A stretch of DNA of 64,000 nt from Desulfosporosinus sp. OT. GTDB lineage: Bacteria; Bacillota; Desulfitobacteriia; Desulfitobacteriales; Desulfitobacteriaceae. Every line of letters begins with the position of its first letter. Position 1 is the first letter of the stretch. The notes beneath the pieces are model-generated. The model made no database searches and was not told the DNA's origin. It worked only from the letters and a program-made list of their open reading frames with translations. Made by a program: the position numbers and the translations under genes. Below, in pieces: positions 8,286 to 17,195 of this stretch. The DNA lies in the NCBI RefSeq assembly GCF_000224515.1, contig NZ_AGAF01000164.1, positions 1 to 64,000 on the forward strand. The letters are read 5' to 3'.

Positions 8286-9104
8286 TTACTTTTGCTCAGA
8301 AATAGTTGGGGAACGTCGCCGACGTTTAGGTTGCGGACAGAGATGTTCCCACAACGCTTTCCATGATGCGATTTCTATGTGTTCAAGGGCAAGTTCTTCC
8401 AAAAGCGGATAATCGTCTGTCCCAAAAATACCCGCCACAATTAAATCTGGGCGTCGCAGAAAAGTGCGGCGGAGAGACTCTTTACGCCGCCATCGCTTGA
8501 TCAGAGCATGATGCCCAGATAACAATATGTCTGGAACCTGCCGCCCTTCAAAATCAGCAGGACGCGTATACTGTGGATACTCCAAGAGTGAAGTCGAATG
8601 CGAGTCCTCCTCAGCAGATGCATCTTCTCCAAGCACTCCCGGAATAAGTCTCGCCACTGCATCGATCATCACCATCGCTGCCAGTTCTCCCCCAGTCAAT
8701 ACGTAATCTCCGAGGGAGGCCTCTTCATCAGCCAACTCACGAATTCGCTCATCAAATCCTTCGTAGTGCCCGCATATAAAAACCAGCTCTTCTTGTTTCG
8801 ACCAAAGCTTAGCTTTTTCTTGGTGAAAAACATGGCCCTGCGGAGACATGAGGATGATCCTTCTCTTACCGCGAGGTTGAGGCAAATCTCGTATCGCAGC
8901 AAAAATCGGTTCAGGCTTCAAGAGCATTCCAGCCCCCCCGCCATAGGGAACATCATCGACATTCTTATGTTTACTGATAGCATAATCTCGAAAATTAATA
9001 AGGTTAATCTGCAGTAATCCAGCTTCTTGTGCTCGTTTCAGAATGCTTTCTTGCACGGGTGCAAACATCTCTGGAAATAGCGTTAAGACAGTCATTTGCA
9101 TCAT
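8286..9104 (-). CDS. trmD: tRNA (guanine-N1)-methyltransferase
   Basis: TrmD makes m1G37 next to the anticodon and prevents +1 frameshifting. Visible motifs are LTLFPEMF at the N-terminus, KHKNVDDVPYGGGAGM, LICGHYEGFDER-like (VFICGHYEGFDERI) and the knot DYVLTGGELAAMVMIDA. At 272 residues it is 20-30 longer than usual because of a basic tail (PKRRRRSP). The start is one of three nearby ATGs just past rimM; GGAGG in the rimM stop region serves as SD. Confidence 0.95.
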   Translation of the reverse strand: MMQMTVLTLFPEMFAPVQESILKRAQEAGLLQINLINFRDYAISKHKNVDDVPYGGGAGMLLKPEPIFAAIRDLPQPRGKRRIILMSPQGHVFHQEKAKLWSKQEELVFICGHYEGFDERIRELADEEASLGDYVLTGGELAAMVMIDAVARLIPGVLGEDASAEEDSHSTSLLEYPQYTRPADFEGRQVPDILLSGHHALIKRWRRKESLRRTFLRRPDLIVAGIFGTDDYPLLEELALEHIEIASWKALWEHLCPQPKRRRRSPTISEQK

Positions 9105-9111
9105 CAGTTAT

Positions 9112-9612
9112 TTAATCCTCCAACAACCCTGGGGGAAGTATCACATCCATGCGTCGACCTGAAACATCTACATGCTGAACAACACTTTTAAGCGCCGGGA
9201 TGCATATTTCACCTTTGCTTCCCTTGATAAGGTAAACATCGTTCGCTCCAGTTTCCAAGACCTGAGACAAAGTACCTAACAGCTTATCTCCTTCGTAGAC
9301 TTGCATCCCTTCAAGCTCGAAATAGTACCATCCTTCTTTAAGAGGAGGAACTTCTGAGCGATCAATCCGCACTTCCCACCCTCGATAATTTTCCGCTTGG
9401 TCTATGGAATCTATCTCCTCAATAGTGAGAAAGACTAAATCCGTCTGCACGCGGGCCTTAATAATTTTGAAGTGTTGACTGATCTCCCCATGCCGCAAGA
9501 TGACGGCCTGCAGTTTTAGAAACCGCTCAAGGTCTGTCGTTAATGGGTAAATCTTCAGTTCCCCGTTTAACCCATGTGGACGCAAAACTTCTCCAATCAG
9601 CACTTCATCCAT
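9112..9612 (-). CDS. rimM: 16S rRNA processing protein RimM
   Basis: RimM helps mature the 30S head domain and binds S19. The 166-residue protein starts MDEVLIGEVLRPHGLNGELK, the N-terminal family motif, and has the PRC-barrel C-terminal half with GWYYFELEGMQVYE and GANDVYLIKG. A longer frame to 9684 would translate the palindromic repeat upstream and was rejected; AAAGGGG precedes the chosen ATG. Order khpA-rimM-trmD is standard. Confidence 0.93.
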   Translation of the reverse strand: MDEVLIGEVLRPHGLNGELKIYPLTTDLERFLKLQAVILRHGEISQHFKIIKARVQTDLVFLTIEEIDSIDQAENYRGWEVRIDRSEVPPLKEGWYYFELEGMQVYEGDKLLGTLSQVLETGANDVYLIKGSKGEICIPALKSVVQHVDVSGRRMDVILPPGLLED

Positions 9613-9630
9613 ATCCGTTGCCCCTTTCCA

Positions 9631-9681
9631 CGAAGACACTGTCTTCGCACGTATTAGCCCTACTTGAAGACACTGTCTTCG
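9631..9681. repeat. tandem pair of palindrome family P upstream of rimM
   Basis: CGAAGACACTGTCTTCG (9631-9647) and a second copy from 9666 (GAAGACACTGTCTTCG) are 34 nt apart, with spacer CACGTATTAGCCCTACTT. They lie in the rimM-khpA gap. An inverted repeat GAGAAGGGC/GCCCTTCTC (9720-9745) also lies in this gap and could be a weak terminator for khpA. Confidence 0.85.
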
Positions 9682-9748
9682 CACGAATTAAGCTTCTTGC
9701 AGCAGATAGATTTAAGACGTTGAGAAGGGCACTAAGCCCTTCTCAACG

Positions 9749-9979
9749 TCATTGATCAATGTCCATATGAACTCGACGACCATCTTTGACGGCTGCCGCT
9801 TTAACCAGCGTACGAATAGCGTTTGCAATCTTCCCCTGTTTCCCAATAACCTTCCCCATATCTTCAGGTGCGACAGTCAGTTGCAAATGCACACTCTTGT
9901 CTGTCTCAGACCGGGCAACGAGAACTTGGTCAGAATGATCGACCAACGCTTTCGCGAGGATTTCTACAAGTTCCTTCAC
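9749..9979 (-). CDS. khpA: RNA-binding KH-domain protein KhpA (YlqC)
   Basis: The 76-residue protein is a single KH domain with the GxxG loop visible in GKVIGKQGKIANAIRTLVKAA. KhpA proteins bind structured RNAs and pair with KhpB in Firmicutes. The GTG at 9977-9979 (giving MKELVEILAKALVDH) follows GGGGGGTGG; the GTG six codons upstream overlaps that SD. It lies immediately after rpsP. Confidence 0.9.
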   Translation of the reverse strand: MKELVEILAKALVDHSDQVLVARSETDKSVHLQLTVAPEDMGKVIGKQGKIANAIRTLVKAAAVKDGRRVHMDIDQ

Positions 9980-10004
9980 AGGAACCACCCCCCACACACT
10001 ACAC

Positions 10005-10271
10005 TTAGTTCTTGGACTCGTGGAATTTAGTTAAGATACCAGATTGGCTCAGCAAAGACTTAGCAGTATTTGAAGGCTGTGCCCCTGTTGAGAGCCATTT
10101 TAAAGCCTTTTCCTCGTCAATGTTCAAAACTACAGGACTCTTTGTCGGGTCATAATATCCAATTTGTTCAATGAAACGTCCATCACGAGGAGCTTTAGCA
10201 TCAGCAATAACCATACGGTAAAAAGGATTCTTTTTTGCTCCCATGCGACATAAACGAATTTTCGTAGCCAT
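10005..10271 (-). CDS. rpsP: 30S ribosomal protein S16
   Basis: The 88-residue protein starts [21 protein letters not shown] and includes [16 protein letters not shown], both diagnostic of S16. SD AAGGAGGTG before the ATG. The 650 nt upstream, between rpsP and ffh, carry repeats and no recognised gene. Confidence 0.96.
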   Translation of the reverse strand: MATKIRLCRMGAKKNPFYRMVIADAKAPRDGRFIEQIGYYDPTKSPVVLNIDEEKALKWLSTGAQPSNTAKSLLSQSGILTKFHESKN

Positions 10272-10435
10272 GTTTTCACCTCCTTATCGTATTATAGAGG
10301 TTCGAAGTTCGAAATCCGAGGTTGAATGTCATTCATTCAATATCGTACATCGCTCATTTTGCCCCTAGATTAGATTAACTAAACTTCAAGATGGAGTTGA
10401 AAACTCCGTTTAAAGCAAGTTTATTATATAAACAA

Positions 10436-10450
10436 CGCTATAGTATAGCG
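10436..10450. repeat. 15-bp perfect palindrome upstream of rpsP
   Basis: CGCTATAGTATAGCG is symmetric around one base. A separate small hairpin (GGAGTT/AACTCC) lies at 10393-10407. Their role is unknown; both lie in the ffh-rpsP gap on the presumed 5' side of rpsP. Confidence 0.4.
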
Positions 10451-10542
10451 TGTGTCCATCATAGTAATAGCACATTTTCCCCGTTCCAAGCTAGGGATGC
10501 GTGGCAAGCGCAATAGCTCTACATAAGCCAACCCAGACACCA

Positions 10543-10924
10543 GACGGTGCACATGAAATGTGCCGTCTCCCTAACCTTACGCCCAAACACGAATCCCAAC
10601 CATCCTATAAAGCAGGACTAAACGTTTCCTCGATCCAAGCACAGGACGCAGTGTGACACGAGCCCGAGGTCTCTACGTAAGCAGAATTAGCAAACTCCGT
10701 GAAAGCGACCCCACACACGGGGCAGTGCACAAGGATGTGCACTGCCGCCAATGCGCCAAGGATGGCGCTTTTGGCACGATAGTCTCCAGTGGAGAGTTTC
10801 GCCGAAGCCGCGATCCTGAAAGGAATACTTTCCGGCGTAGGATGCACCCCGCTCCCCAGACAAGAGCTTGAACGGTTAGTTTGCTCTGCATCGTAGGCAC
10901 CGAGGGCTGTGCCACACAAGTCCC
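10543..10924 (-). repeat. long dispersed repeat R, copy 1 (3' of ffh)
   Basis: This roughly 380-nt block is homologous to 17196-17621. Shared landmarks in minus-strand order are TGAG(C/G)GACTTG at the gene end, CTCGGTGC(C/T)TACGA, CGTTCAAGCTC, the CTCCACTGGAG palindrome (10777-10802), GTGCCAAAAG(C/T)GCCATCC, TTTCACGGAGTTTGCTAA and a GACGGTGCACAT/ATGTGCCGTC hairpin (10543-10567). The first bases of the block include the ffh stop codon. Confidence 0.85.
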
Positions 10925-12280
10925 TCACCCAAAAGGAAATCGCATTCCCGATTTCTTTCCCTTTTTGCCTTTTTTACCGCCCCCAAGCATTCCGCCGGGG
11001 CTGGCAAACTGTTTCATCATTTTCTGCATTTGTTCAAACTGTTTTAGAAGGCGTCCCACGTCTTGAACCGATGTTCCGCTTCCCTTGGCAATCCTTTTTT
11101 TACGCGAATCTTTAATGACCGATGGTTTTCGTCGTTCTTCTGGCGTCATCGAGCGAATGATAGCCTCTAGATGGGCTGTGTCTTTTTCGTCGATTTGTAC
11201 ATCTTTTAACTGCTTCCCTACGCCAGGAATCATCTCTAAAATTGAGGAGAGAGGTCCCATTTTTTTCATCTGCTGCATTTGATCTAGGAAATCCTCGAGA
11301 GTGAATTCCTGTTTACGCAACTTTTGTTCCATTTCTTTCGCTTTTTTCTCATCGAAAGACTCTTGCGCTTTCTCGATTAGGGTTAAAACATCACCCATCC
11401 CTAAAATTCGAGAAGCCATACGATCTGGGTGGAAAGGCTCTATGGCATCCATTTTCTCGCCTATTCCAGCAAACTTGATAGTACACCCAGTCACTGCTTT
11501 AATAGAGAGTGCAGCCCCACCGCGAGTATCTCCATCCAACTTTGTAAGAATGACACCGTCAAGGCCCAGATCTTTGTGAAACGATTCTGCCACATTAACT
11601 GCATCCTGCCCCGTCATAGCGTCAACTACTAATAAGATTTCGTGGGGCTTTACAGCATTTTTAATGTCTCGAAGTTCCGTCATCAATTCTTCATTAATAT
11701 GCAAACGTCCGGCCGTATCGATGATAACCACATCTTGGCCATTCGAATTGGCGTGTTTAATGCTGGCTCTAGCAATTTCTACTGGGGAAACCTGACCCAT
11801 AGAGAACACCGGTACTTTCACTTGTTCTCCCAAAACCTCTAATTGCTTAATAGCAGCAGGACGATAAACATCACAGGCAACCAGCAATGGATGCTTGCCT
11901 TGTTTTTTTAGCATATTGGCCAATTTCGCAGCATGGGTTGTCTTCCCTGCTCCTTGAAGGCCTAATAATAAGATCACAGTTGGCGGTTTTGAGGCAATGG
12001 GTATTTTGCCTGTCGCGCCACCCATAAGTTCAATCATTTCTTCATGCACGATCTTAATGACATATTGTGCAGGAGACAGGGATTCCAGAACCTCCTGTCC
12101 GATCGAACGTTCCTTAACCTTGGCCACAAAATCTTTAACCACTTTAAAGTTAACATCCGCTTCCAATAACGCAATACGAACTTCGCGCATAGCTTCATTG
12201 ACATCTGCTTCCTTTAATTTGCCCTTTCCTTTGAGCCTTTTAAATGTTTCTTGGAGTTTTTCGCTCAGTCCTTGAAACAT
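10925..12280 (-). CDS. ffh: signal recognition particle protein Ffh
   Basis: Ffh binds signal sequences and 4.5S RNA and delivers ribosomes to FtsY. The NG domain shows GLQGAGKTT at 107-115, DTAGRLHIN and TKLDG; the M domain has the Met-rich helices ([26 protein letters not shown]) and the RNA-binding [20 protein letters not shown]. 451 residues is normal. It ends RFPFG with a TGA that lies at the border of repeat R. It follows ylxM as in Bacillus. Confidence 0.96.
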   Translation of the reverse strand: MFQGLSEKLQETFKRLKGKGKLKEADVNEAMREVRIALLEADVNFKVVKDFVAKVKERSIGQEVLESLSPAQYVIKIVHEEMIELMGGATGKIPIASKPPTVILLLGLQGAGKTTHAAKLANMLKKQGKHPLLVACDVYRPAAIKQLEVLGEQVKVPVFSMGQVSPVEIARASIKHANSNGQDVVIIDTAGRLHINEELMTELRDIKNAVKPHEILLVVDAMTGQDAVNVAESFHKDLGLDGVILTKLDGDTRGGAALSIKAVTGCTIKFAGIGEKMDAIEPFHPDRMASRILGMGDVLTLIEKAQESFDEKKAKEMEQKLRKQEFTLEDFLDQMQQMKKMGPLSSILEMIPGVGKQLKDVQIDEKDTAHLEAIIRSMTPEERRKPSVIKDSRKKRIAKGSGTSVQDVGRLLKQFEQMQKMMKQFASPGGMLGGGKKGKKGKKSGMRFPFG

Positions 12281-12363
12281 ACCTGTCCCCGCTTTCGCTT
12301 TGATCCAGTAAAACTATAGACTTCAAATTTCGTCTTCCAGTATCTGTAGGCCATCTTCTGCTA

Positions 12364-12732
12364 TTAAATATCCAAAATATTGACATATACTTCATCAATC
12401 ATGGCGCGCAGTTGTTGGTGACGTACCCATGCTGATTGGTTGGTAAAATCTTGCTCTTGCAATTGCTGTGACAGGGTTTTTACCTCCATCAATTTCTCAC
12501 GTTCCGCCCAAAATCTCTGTACAAGCCCTAATTTCTGCTCGTATTCTGCAAGAATCCGCTCTGTGCGTTTGATTAAATCATGAATAGCCTGACGGCTGAT
12601 ATGTTCCACCTCAGCAATTTCAGCCAAAGAAAGATCTTGTTGATAATGAAGATCCCAAACGTTCCGTTGCTTTTCTGTAAGAAGTGGGCCATAGAAATCT
12701 GCTAAGAGAGCCATTTTGGCGAGTTTCTCCAT
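12364..12732 (-). CDS. ylxM: YlxM-family helix-turn-helix protein
   Basis: YlxM proteins are small region-4-like helix-turn-helix proteins that accompany ffh and are linked to SRP function. The HTH is visible in DLSLAEIAEVEHISRQAIHD around residues 34-53, preceded by LLTEKQRNVWDLHYQQ. The rest is a coiled coil. 122 residues is typical. Strong SD (GGAGG). It is the first gene of the ylxM-ffh unit, with its own promoter and a palindrome in its 5' UTR. Confidence 0.9.
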   Translation of the reverse strand: MEKLAKMALLADFYGPLLTEKQRNVWDLHYQQDLSLAEIAEVEHISRQAIHDLIKRTERILAEYEQKLGLVQRFWAEREKLMEVKTLSQQLQEQDFTNQSAWVRHQQLRAMIDEVYVNILDI

Positions 12733-12742
12733 CCCAACCTCC

Positions 12743-12764
12743 TGTAAAGTAATTTTACTTTACA
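12743..12764. promoter_or_regulatory. perfect palindrome in the ylxM 5' UTR (candidate operator)
   Basis: GTAAAGTAA and TTACTTTAC (extended by T/A on either side, 10-bp arms with a 2-nt centre) lie between the -10 element and the SD of ylxM, overlapping the expected transcription start. It could be a repressor operator or an RNA hairpin next to the SD. Confidence 0.55.
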
Positions 12765-12769
12765 ACCGA

Positions 12770-12798
12770 ATTCTAGACTAAATCTAAGAGTTTGTCAA
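12770..12798 (-). promoter_or_regulatory. sigma-A promoter for ylxM-ffh
   Basis: TTGACA (12793-12798) and TAGAAT (12770-12775) are separated by 17 nt, about 40 nt upstream of the ylxM ATG. Confidence 0.8.
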
Positions 12799-12874
12799 GT
12801 AGGGCAATTCATCAAGAGCCCTACTGAATTACGAATCGCGAATTTACAAATCAAATCCATAAAGCAACACGTAA

Positions 12875-14176
12875 TTATCCATTCAATTCTGCTGAAATCC
12901 GCTTCGCCCGAGTTTCCGCTTCTTTACAAACTGTACCCACGTCCATTGTCAAAAGTTTTCGTTCTTCCATGAGAAATTTGCCGTCTACCATCACCGTTCG
13001 TACATCCCCAGCATGAGCAACATAAACCAAGTGTGCCGGGACAGAAAAACGCGGATAAAAATGGGGTTGATCCATATCTATGGTGATGAGATCTGCCTTA
13101 AAACCGGGGGCAATCATCCCGACATCTTCTAGTCCGAGCGTCTGAGCTCCACCAACCGTTGCCATTTCCAACACTTTATACGCTGGAAGAGCGGTTGAAT
13201 CCACCCGGAGCTTTTGTTGGAGTGCTGCCGAACGCATCTCTCCAAAAAGGTCGAGATTGTTATTGCTTGACGCACCATCTGTGCCAAACCCCACAACAAC
13301 ACCTTTGGCCAACAACTCGGTAATTGGGGCGGTCCCGCTGTTCAACTTCATGTTACTTTCCGCATTATGCGCGACACAGACGTGTCTATTTGCCAGGATT
13401 TCTATATCCACCTGGTTCAAGTGTACACAGTGCGCTGCGACAACATGCCCCCCAAGAATCCCAAGTTCATCCAGCCACTGAACAGGAGTTTTTACATGCT
13501 GCTCACGAATGATGTTTATCTCATCTTGAGTCTCGGCCACATGAATATGAATACCTACACCTAGGCGATCCGCCTCAGCTTTCACTTTCTGGAGATACTC
13601 CCCTGAACATGTATAAGGGGCATGGGGGCCAAACATAACGTTTATTCGCCCCTCACCAGCTCCATGGTAACGTTGAACTAAATCAATATTTTCTTGGAAA
13701 GCCTGCTCTCCGTTGGGAGCATTCCCGATCAACCCCCGTGAAAGGACTGCACGTGTCCCAGCACTGAGTACTGCTTCTGCAACTTGATCCATTGAGGCAT
13801 ACATATCAAGCATTGTGGTCGTTCCCGAGCGAATCATTTCGCAAAGCGCTAAGGCAGTCCCCCAATAAATGTCCTCTTCTGTTAGCTTGGCTTCAAAAGG
13901 CCAAACTTTTTCATTAAGCCAAGGCATTAGAGGTAGGTCATCAGCATAGCTTCTGAGTAATGTCATCGCTGCATGGGTATGGGTGTTAATCAAGCCGGGC
14001 ATAACCACATCCTCTGGCAAGTCCAGAATACGATCAGGTGCAAATCCTACCGGAGCCGAACCCCTTTCCCCTACCGAAACAATCCGATCATTTTCTATGG
14101 CAATTTCTCCTTGGGGATAAAACATATCCTGCCCGGTCATAGGCAAAACCATAGCCCGAATTAAGATTTTAGACAC
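12875..14176 (-). CDS. mtaD: 5-methylthioadenosine/S-adenosylhomocysteine deaminase
   Basis: This amidohydrolase deaminates MTA to methylthioinosine and SAH to S-inosylhomocysteine. Metal-binding residues are visible in PGLINTHTHAAM (HxH near residue 66), HIHVAET, AAHCVHL and GTDGASSNNNLDL. 433 residues matches the family. It lies just downstream of mtnA and an MtnP-family phosphorylase, which together give an MTA salvage route that starts with deamination. Confidence 0.88.
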   Translation of the reverse strand: MSKILIRAMVLPMTGQDMFYPQGEIAIENDRIVSVGERGSAPVGFAPDRILDLPEDVVMPGLINTHTHAAMTLLRSYADDLPLMPWLNEKVWPFEAKLTEEDIYWGTALALCEMIRSGTTTMLDMYASMDQVAEAVLSAGTRAVLSRGLIGNAPNGEQAFQENIDLVQRYHGAGEGRINVMFGPHAPYTCSGEYLQKVKAEADRLGVGIHIHVAETQDEINIIREQHVKTPVQWLDELGILGGHVVAAHCVHLNQVDIEILANRHVCVAHNAESNMKLNSGTAPITELLAKGVVVGFGTDGASSNNNLDLFGEMRSAALQQKLRVDSTALPAYKVLEMATVGGAQTLGLEDVGMIAPGFKADLITIDMDQPHFYPRFSVPAHLVYVAHAGDVRTVMVDGKFLMEERKLLTMDVGTVCKEAETRAKRISAELNG

Positions 14177-14291
14177 ACTTTCATCTCCTCACAACCGTTG
14201 TCAAAGGATTATAAGTATACAACGAAAGTTATACTTTCTGATTAGTGTAAAGAAAACCTAGCGAAGCTGCTCAAGACATCTTGCTCTGATG

Positions 14292-15329
14292 CTAAGAACG
14301 CACCAACAATTTAAGAAGATTAACAGAATAAGGCGCAGTCACAATTCCTTTTTCTGTAATAATCCCAGTGATATATTTCGCCGGAGTAACGTCAAACGCT
14401 GGATTGTATACGTTTACTTCTTCCGGTGCGACAGCTGAACCGAAGCACTCACGAACTTCTTTCGACGGTCGTTCTTCTATCGGTATTTCCTGACCACTAG
14501 CTACTTTTAAATCAATGGTGGAGGTTGGTGCCGCTACGTAAAAAGGGATGCCATGAGCTTGAGCTAAGACCGCTACGGAGTATGTCCCAATCTTGTTCGC
14601 TGTATCACCATTTGCCGCGATTCGATCCGCACCGACTATCACGAGGTCAACCTTACCTTGCTGCATCAAGTATCCGGCCATATTGTCTGTAATTAACGTT
14701 ACTGGAATCTTGTCTCGCAGAAGTTCCAAAGCTGTAAGACGCGCTCCCTGTAATAAAGGTCGTGTTTCATCTGCATAAACATGAATAGACTTGCCAGCCT
14801 CATGAGCAGCTCTAATTACACCGAGGGCAGTTCCATACTCTACTGTGGCTAATGCTCCCGCGTTACAATGGGTGAGTACATTGGCCTTCTCTGGGACAAT
14901 CTCATTCCCATGTTGTCCAATAAGACGATTCATTCGGCGATCATCCTCGGCAATGCGACCCGCTTCTTCAACTAAAATCTGCCGCACCTCATCCAAGTCT
15001 TCGACATCCCAACATTCCCGCAATCGATCTTCCATGCGCCGAAGTGCCCAAAATAAATTGACAGCTGTGGGCCGGGTTTCAGCAAGCCTGTTTTGGACCT
15101 CTTCCATGTATTTTGGCAAACCTTCTAAATCCCCTTGATATTCTATTGCGCCTAACGCAAATCCATAAGCAACTGCAGCACCAATAGCAGGCGCGCCACG
15201 TACTTCCATCTGTTCAATAGCCTCTGCCACATCCTTATAGGACAAAGCATTACGATATACAGTTTCTACTGGAAGTTTGCTCTGATCTAATATTCGCAAA
15301 GAATTTCCTAGCCATTCAATCGATTTCAT
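14292..15329 (-). CDS. mtnA: methylthioribose-1-phosphate isomerase
   Basis: MtnA converts 5-methylthioribose-1-phosphate to the ribulose form. The eIF2B-like fold is evident from RGAPAIGAAVAYGFALG near residue 50, LTHCNAGALATVEYGTALG (catalytic Cys), YADETRPLLQGARLTA and DRIAANGDTANKIGTY. 345 residues. The ATG at 15327-15329 follows AAAGGGGTGGG; a frame running 25 codons further upstream overlaps the previous gene's end and was rejected. Confidence 0.92.
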   Translation of the reverse strand: MKSIEWLGNSLRILDQSKLPVETVYRNALSYKDVAEAIEQMEVRGAPAIGAAVAYGFALGAIEYQGDLEGLPKYMEEVQNRLAETRPTAVNLFWALRRMEDRLRECWDVEDLDEVRQILVEEAGRIAEDDRRMNRLIGQHGNEIVPEKANVLTHCNAGALATVEYGTALGVIRAAHEAGKSIHVYADETRPLLQGARLTALELLRDKIPVTLITDNMAGYLMQQGKVDLVIVGADRIAANGDTANKIGTYSVAVLAQAHGIPFYVAAPTSTIDLKVASGQEIPIEERPSKEVRECFGSAVAPEEVNVYNPAFDVTPAKYITGIITEKGIVTAPYSVNLLKLLVRS

Positions 15330-15343
15330 CGTCCCACCCCTTT

Positions 15344-16129
15344 CTAAAACTTGCCGACTTCTCCGTTCGCCGAGGCACATAGACAATTCTGATCGGGAGA
15401 CCATAACTCCACGGTCGCTTGAATGAGTTGGGCGACCTTTGCTCCCAGTTCCTTCATACTCTCCATTACTTCGGAATGGGTTAACGGATGTGTAGCAATT
15501 CCAGCCGCTTCATTCGTAACCATTGCGATGGAGGCATAACATATTCCAAGTTCTCTCGCTAAAACGACTTCTGGAACGCTCGTCATACCAACAAGATCAG
15601 CTCCAAGACGCTGAAACATCCGAATTTCAGCAGGGGTTTCAAAACGCGGACCTTCTGTACAAATATAACATGCCCCATTCTTAACCTGAAGCCCTAGATG
15701 CTCTGACGCATCAATGATCACTTGCCGCACAGCGGAACAATAAGGCTCAGTCATGTCCACATGAAGTACGCCCTTTTGCCCTCCTTCGTAGAACGTCTGA
15801 GGACGGCTTTTGGTAAAATCAAGAAACTGGTCAAGAAGCACCAACTCACCTAACCGAAAATCTGGAGATAAGGAACCTACAGCCGCTGTAGCAATGACCT
15901 TTCGCACTCCTAGTTCATGTAACGCCCATATATTAGCCCTGTAATTCACGAGGTGCGGAGGTGTAGCGTGATCACATCCATGTCGACTCAAGAAAACCAT
16001 TTCACGATTAGCGAGTCGACCAACAACGGATTCAACCAATCCATAAGGAGTTTCCACCTTGATGACACGCTGTTCGGTCAACTTAAAATGCTCTACTCCG
16101 GTTCCCCCAATAAGTGCATAGTGTATCAG
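15344..16129 (-). CDS. mtnP: MTA/MTI phosphorylase (MtnP family), probable CTG start
   Basis: This purine-nucleoside-phosphorylase-family enzyme releases base and methylthioribose-1-phosphate, the MtnA substrate. The frame from the first conventional start (TTG, 16081) lacks the phosphate-binding loop, but the same frame continues upstream for 16 codons encoding IHYALIGGTGVEHFK, an excellent family N-terminus with GGTGV. The only sensible start there is CTG at 16127-16129, 7 nt after GGAGG and overlapping the ftsY stop (CTGA). This gives 261 residues, the normal length. In the base-binding motif the family MTA enzymes have MxTDYDCW; here it is MVTNEAAG (Asn about 206), suggesting 6-oxopurine (methylthioinosine) preference. 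MTAP proper remains possible. Confidence 0.82.
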   Translation of the reverse strand: MIHYALIGGTGVEHFKLTEQRVIKVETPYGLVESVVGRLANREMVFLSRHGCDHATPPHLVNYRANIWALHELGVRKVIATAAVGSLSPDFRLGELVLLDQFLDFTKSRPQTFYEGGQKGVLHVDMTEPYCSAVRQVIIDASEHLGLQVKNGACYICTEGPRFETPAEIRMFQRLGADLVGMTSVPEVVLARELGICYASIAMVTNEAAGIATHPLTHSEVMESMKELGAKVAQLIQATVELWSPDQNCLCASANGEVGKF

Positions 16130-17061
16130 AATTCCCCCTCCTCGTCAGGTTGGCCAAAGAGTGCTGCGGCAAAATCCTTCGGCACAAAAGGACGCAAGTC
16201 TTCCATGCCTTCACCAATTCCAATCCATTTCACAGGAATCTTGGTTTCTCCTTGAATTCCCAAAACAACTCCCCCTTTAGCCGTCCCATCCAGTTTAGTT
16301 AAAACAATTCCGGTAACTCCGGCCACTTCCTGAAAAAGCTTGGCTTGTTGCAGGGCATTCTGTCCTGTAGTGGCATCCAATACAAGTAACACTTCATGAG
16401 GCGCCTCCGGGATTTCCCGTTCAATTACACGCTTAACCTTGCGTAATTCCTCCATCAAATTCACCTTATTGTGAAGACGACCAGCGGTATCTACAATAAC
16501 AACATCAACATTTCGGGACTTTGCAGCTTGTACTGCATCATAGGCGACAGCTGCCGGATCTGCACCTTCGCGTTGCTTAATAACCTCAACCCCGGAGCGT
16601 TCTCCCCAAACCTCCAGTTGATCAATGGCTGCTGCCCGAAAGGTATCGCCTGCAGCCATAATAACTCTTTTTCCATCTTTTTTAAACCGGTTTGCAAGCT
16701 TGCCAATCGTGGTTGTTTTGCCAACTCCATTAACCCCAACTACAAGAATAACACTTGGACCTTGCTTGGCAAAGGAAATTGTTTCTTCCTCCCCCAATAA
16801 CTCTGCAATCAATTCTTGTAAAACCTCAGTAAGTTCACTAGACTCTGAAAGTTTACGCTGTTTAACTTCTTTGCGCAACCGTTCAACCAATTCGAAGGAT
16901 GTATTGACACCGACGTCAGAACGAATCAACACTTCTTCCAATTCTTCATATAACTCTTCATCAATCTTCTTGCGTCCTGTAAAAACCTGTTCTATCTTCT
17001 CCACAAAATTTTCCCGTGTTTTTGTAAGACCTTCTTTAAGCTTCGCGAAAAATCCTGCCAT
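16126..17061 (-). CDS. ftsY: signal recognition particle receptor FtsY
   Basis: FtsY is the SRP receptor GTPase at the membrane. The 311-residue protein is an NG domain with only a short charged N-terminus: GVNGVGKTT at 109-117, AAGDTFRAAAIDQLEVW, DTAGRLHNK and TKLDGTAKGG. It ends DEEGEF, and the bases of those codons form the SD of the next gene. SD AGGAGGGAAGG before the ATG. Upstream smc is separated by repeat R copy 2. Confidence 0.96.
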   Translation of the reverse strand: MAGFFAKLKEGLTKTRENFVEKIEQVFTGRKKIDEELYEELEEVLIRSDVGVNTSFELVERLRKEVKQRKLSESSELTEVLQELIAELLGEEETISFAKQGPSVILVVGVNGVGKTTTIGKLANRFKKDGKRVIMAAGDTFRAAAIDQLEVWGERSGVEVIKQREGADPAAVAYDAVQAAKSRNVDVVIVDTAGRLHNKVNLMEELRKVKRVIEREIPEAPHEVLLVLDATTGQNALQQAKLFQEVAGVTGIVLTKLDGTAKGGVVLGIQGETKIPVKWIGIGEGMEDLRPFVPKDFAAALFGQPDEEGEF

Positions 17062-17195
17062 ATTGTTCCTTCCCTCCTAATCGTGGTTCGAAATCCGAGA
17101 TTCGAATACCCAAGCCCAGGACTCAGTGTGACTCAAGTGCAACGTCTTTATGTAAGAAGAATCAGCAAACCTCATGCAAACCACCCAAAACTCAA

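Noticed and set aside
9613..9684. Longer N-terminus for rimM
   Set aside because: It would translate the family P palindromes and no SD precedes it.
10605..10928. Open frames of 70-107 codons in repeat R copy 1
   Set aside because: They lie on several frames within the dispersed repeat, lack ribosome sites and do not resemble a protein family.
14177..14291. Promoter for mtaD
   Set aside because: TATAAT is present about 30 nt upstream of the gene, but no acceptable -35 at 16-18 nt spacing was found.
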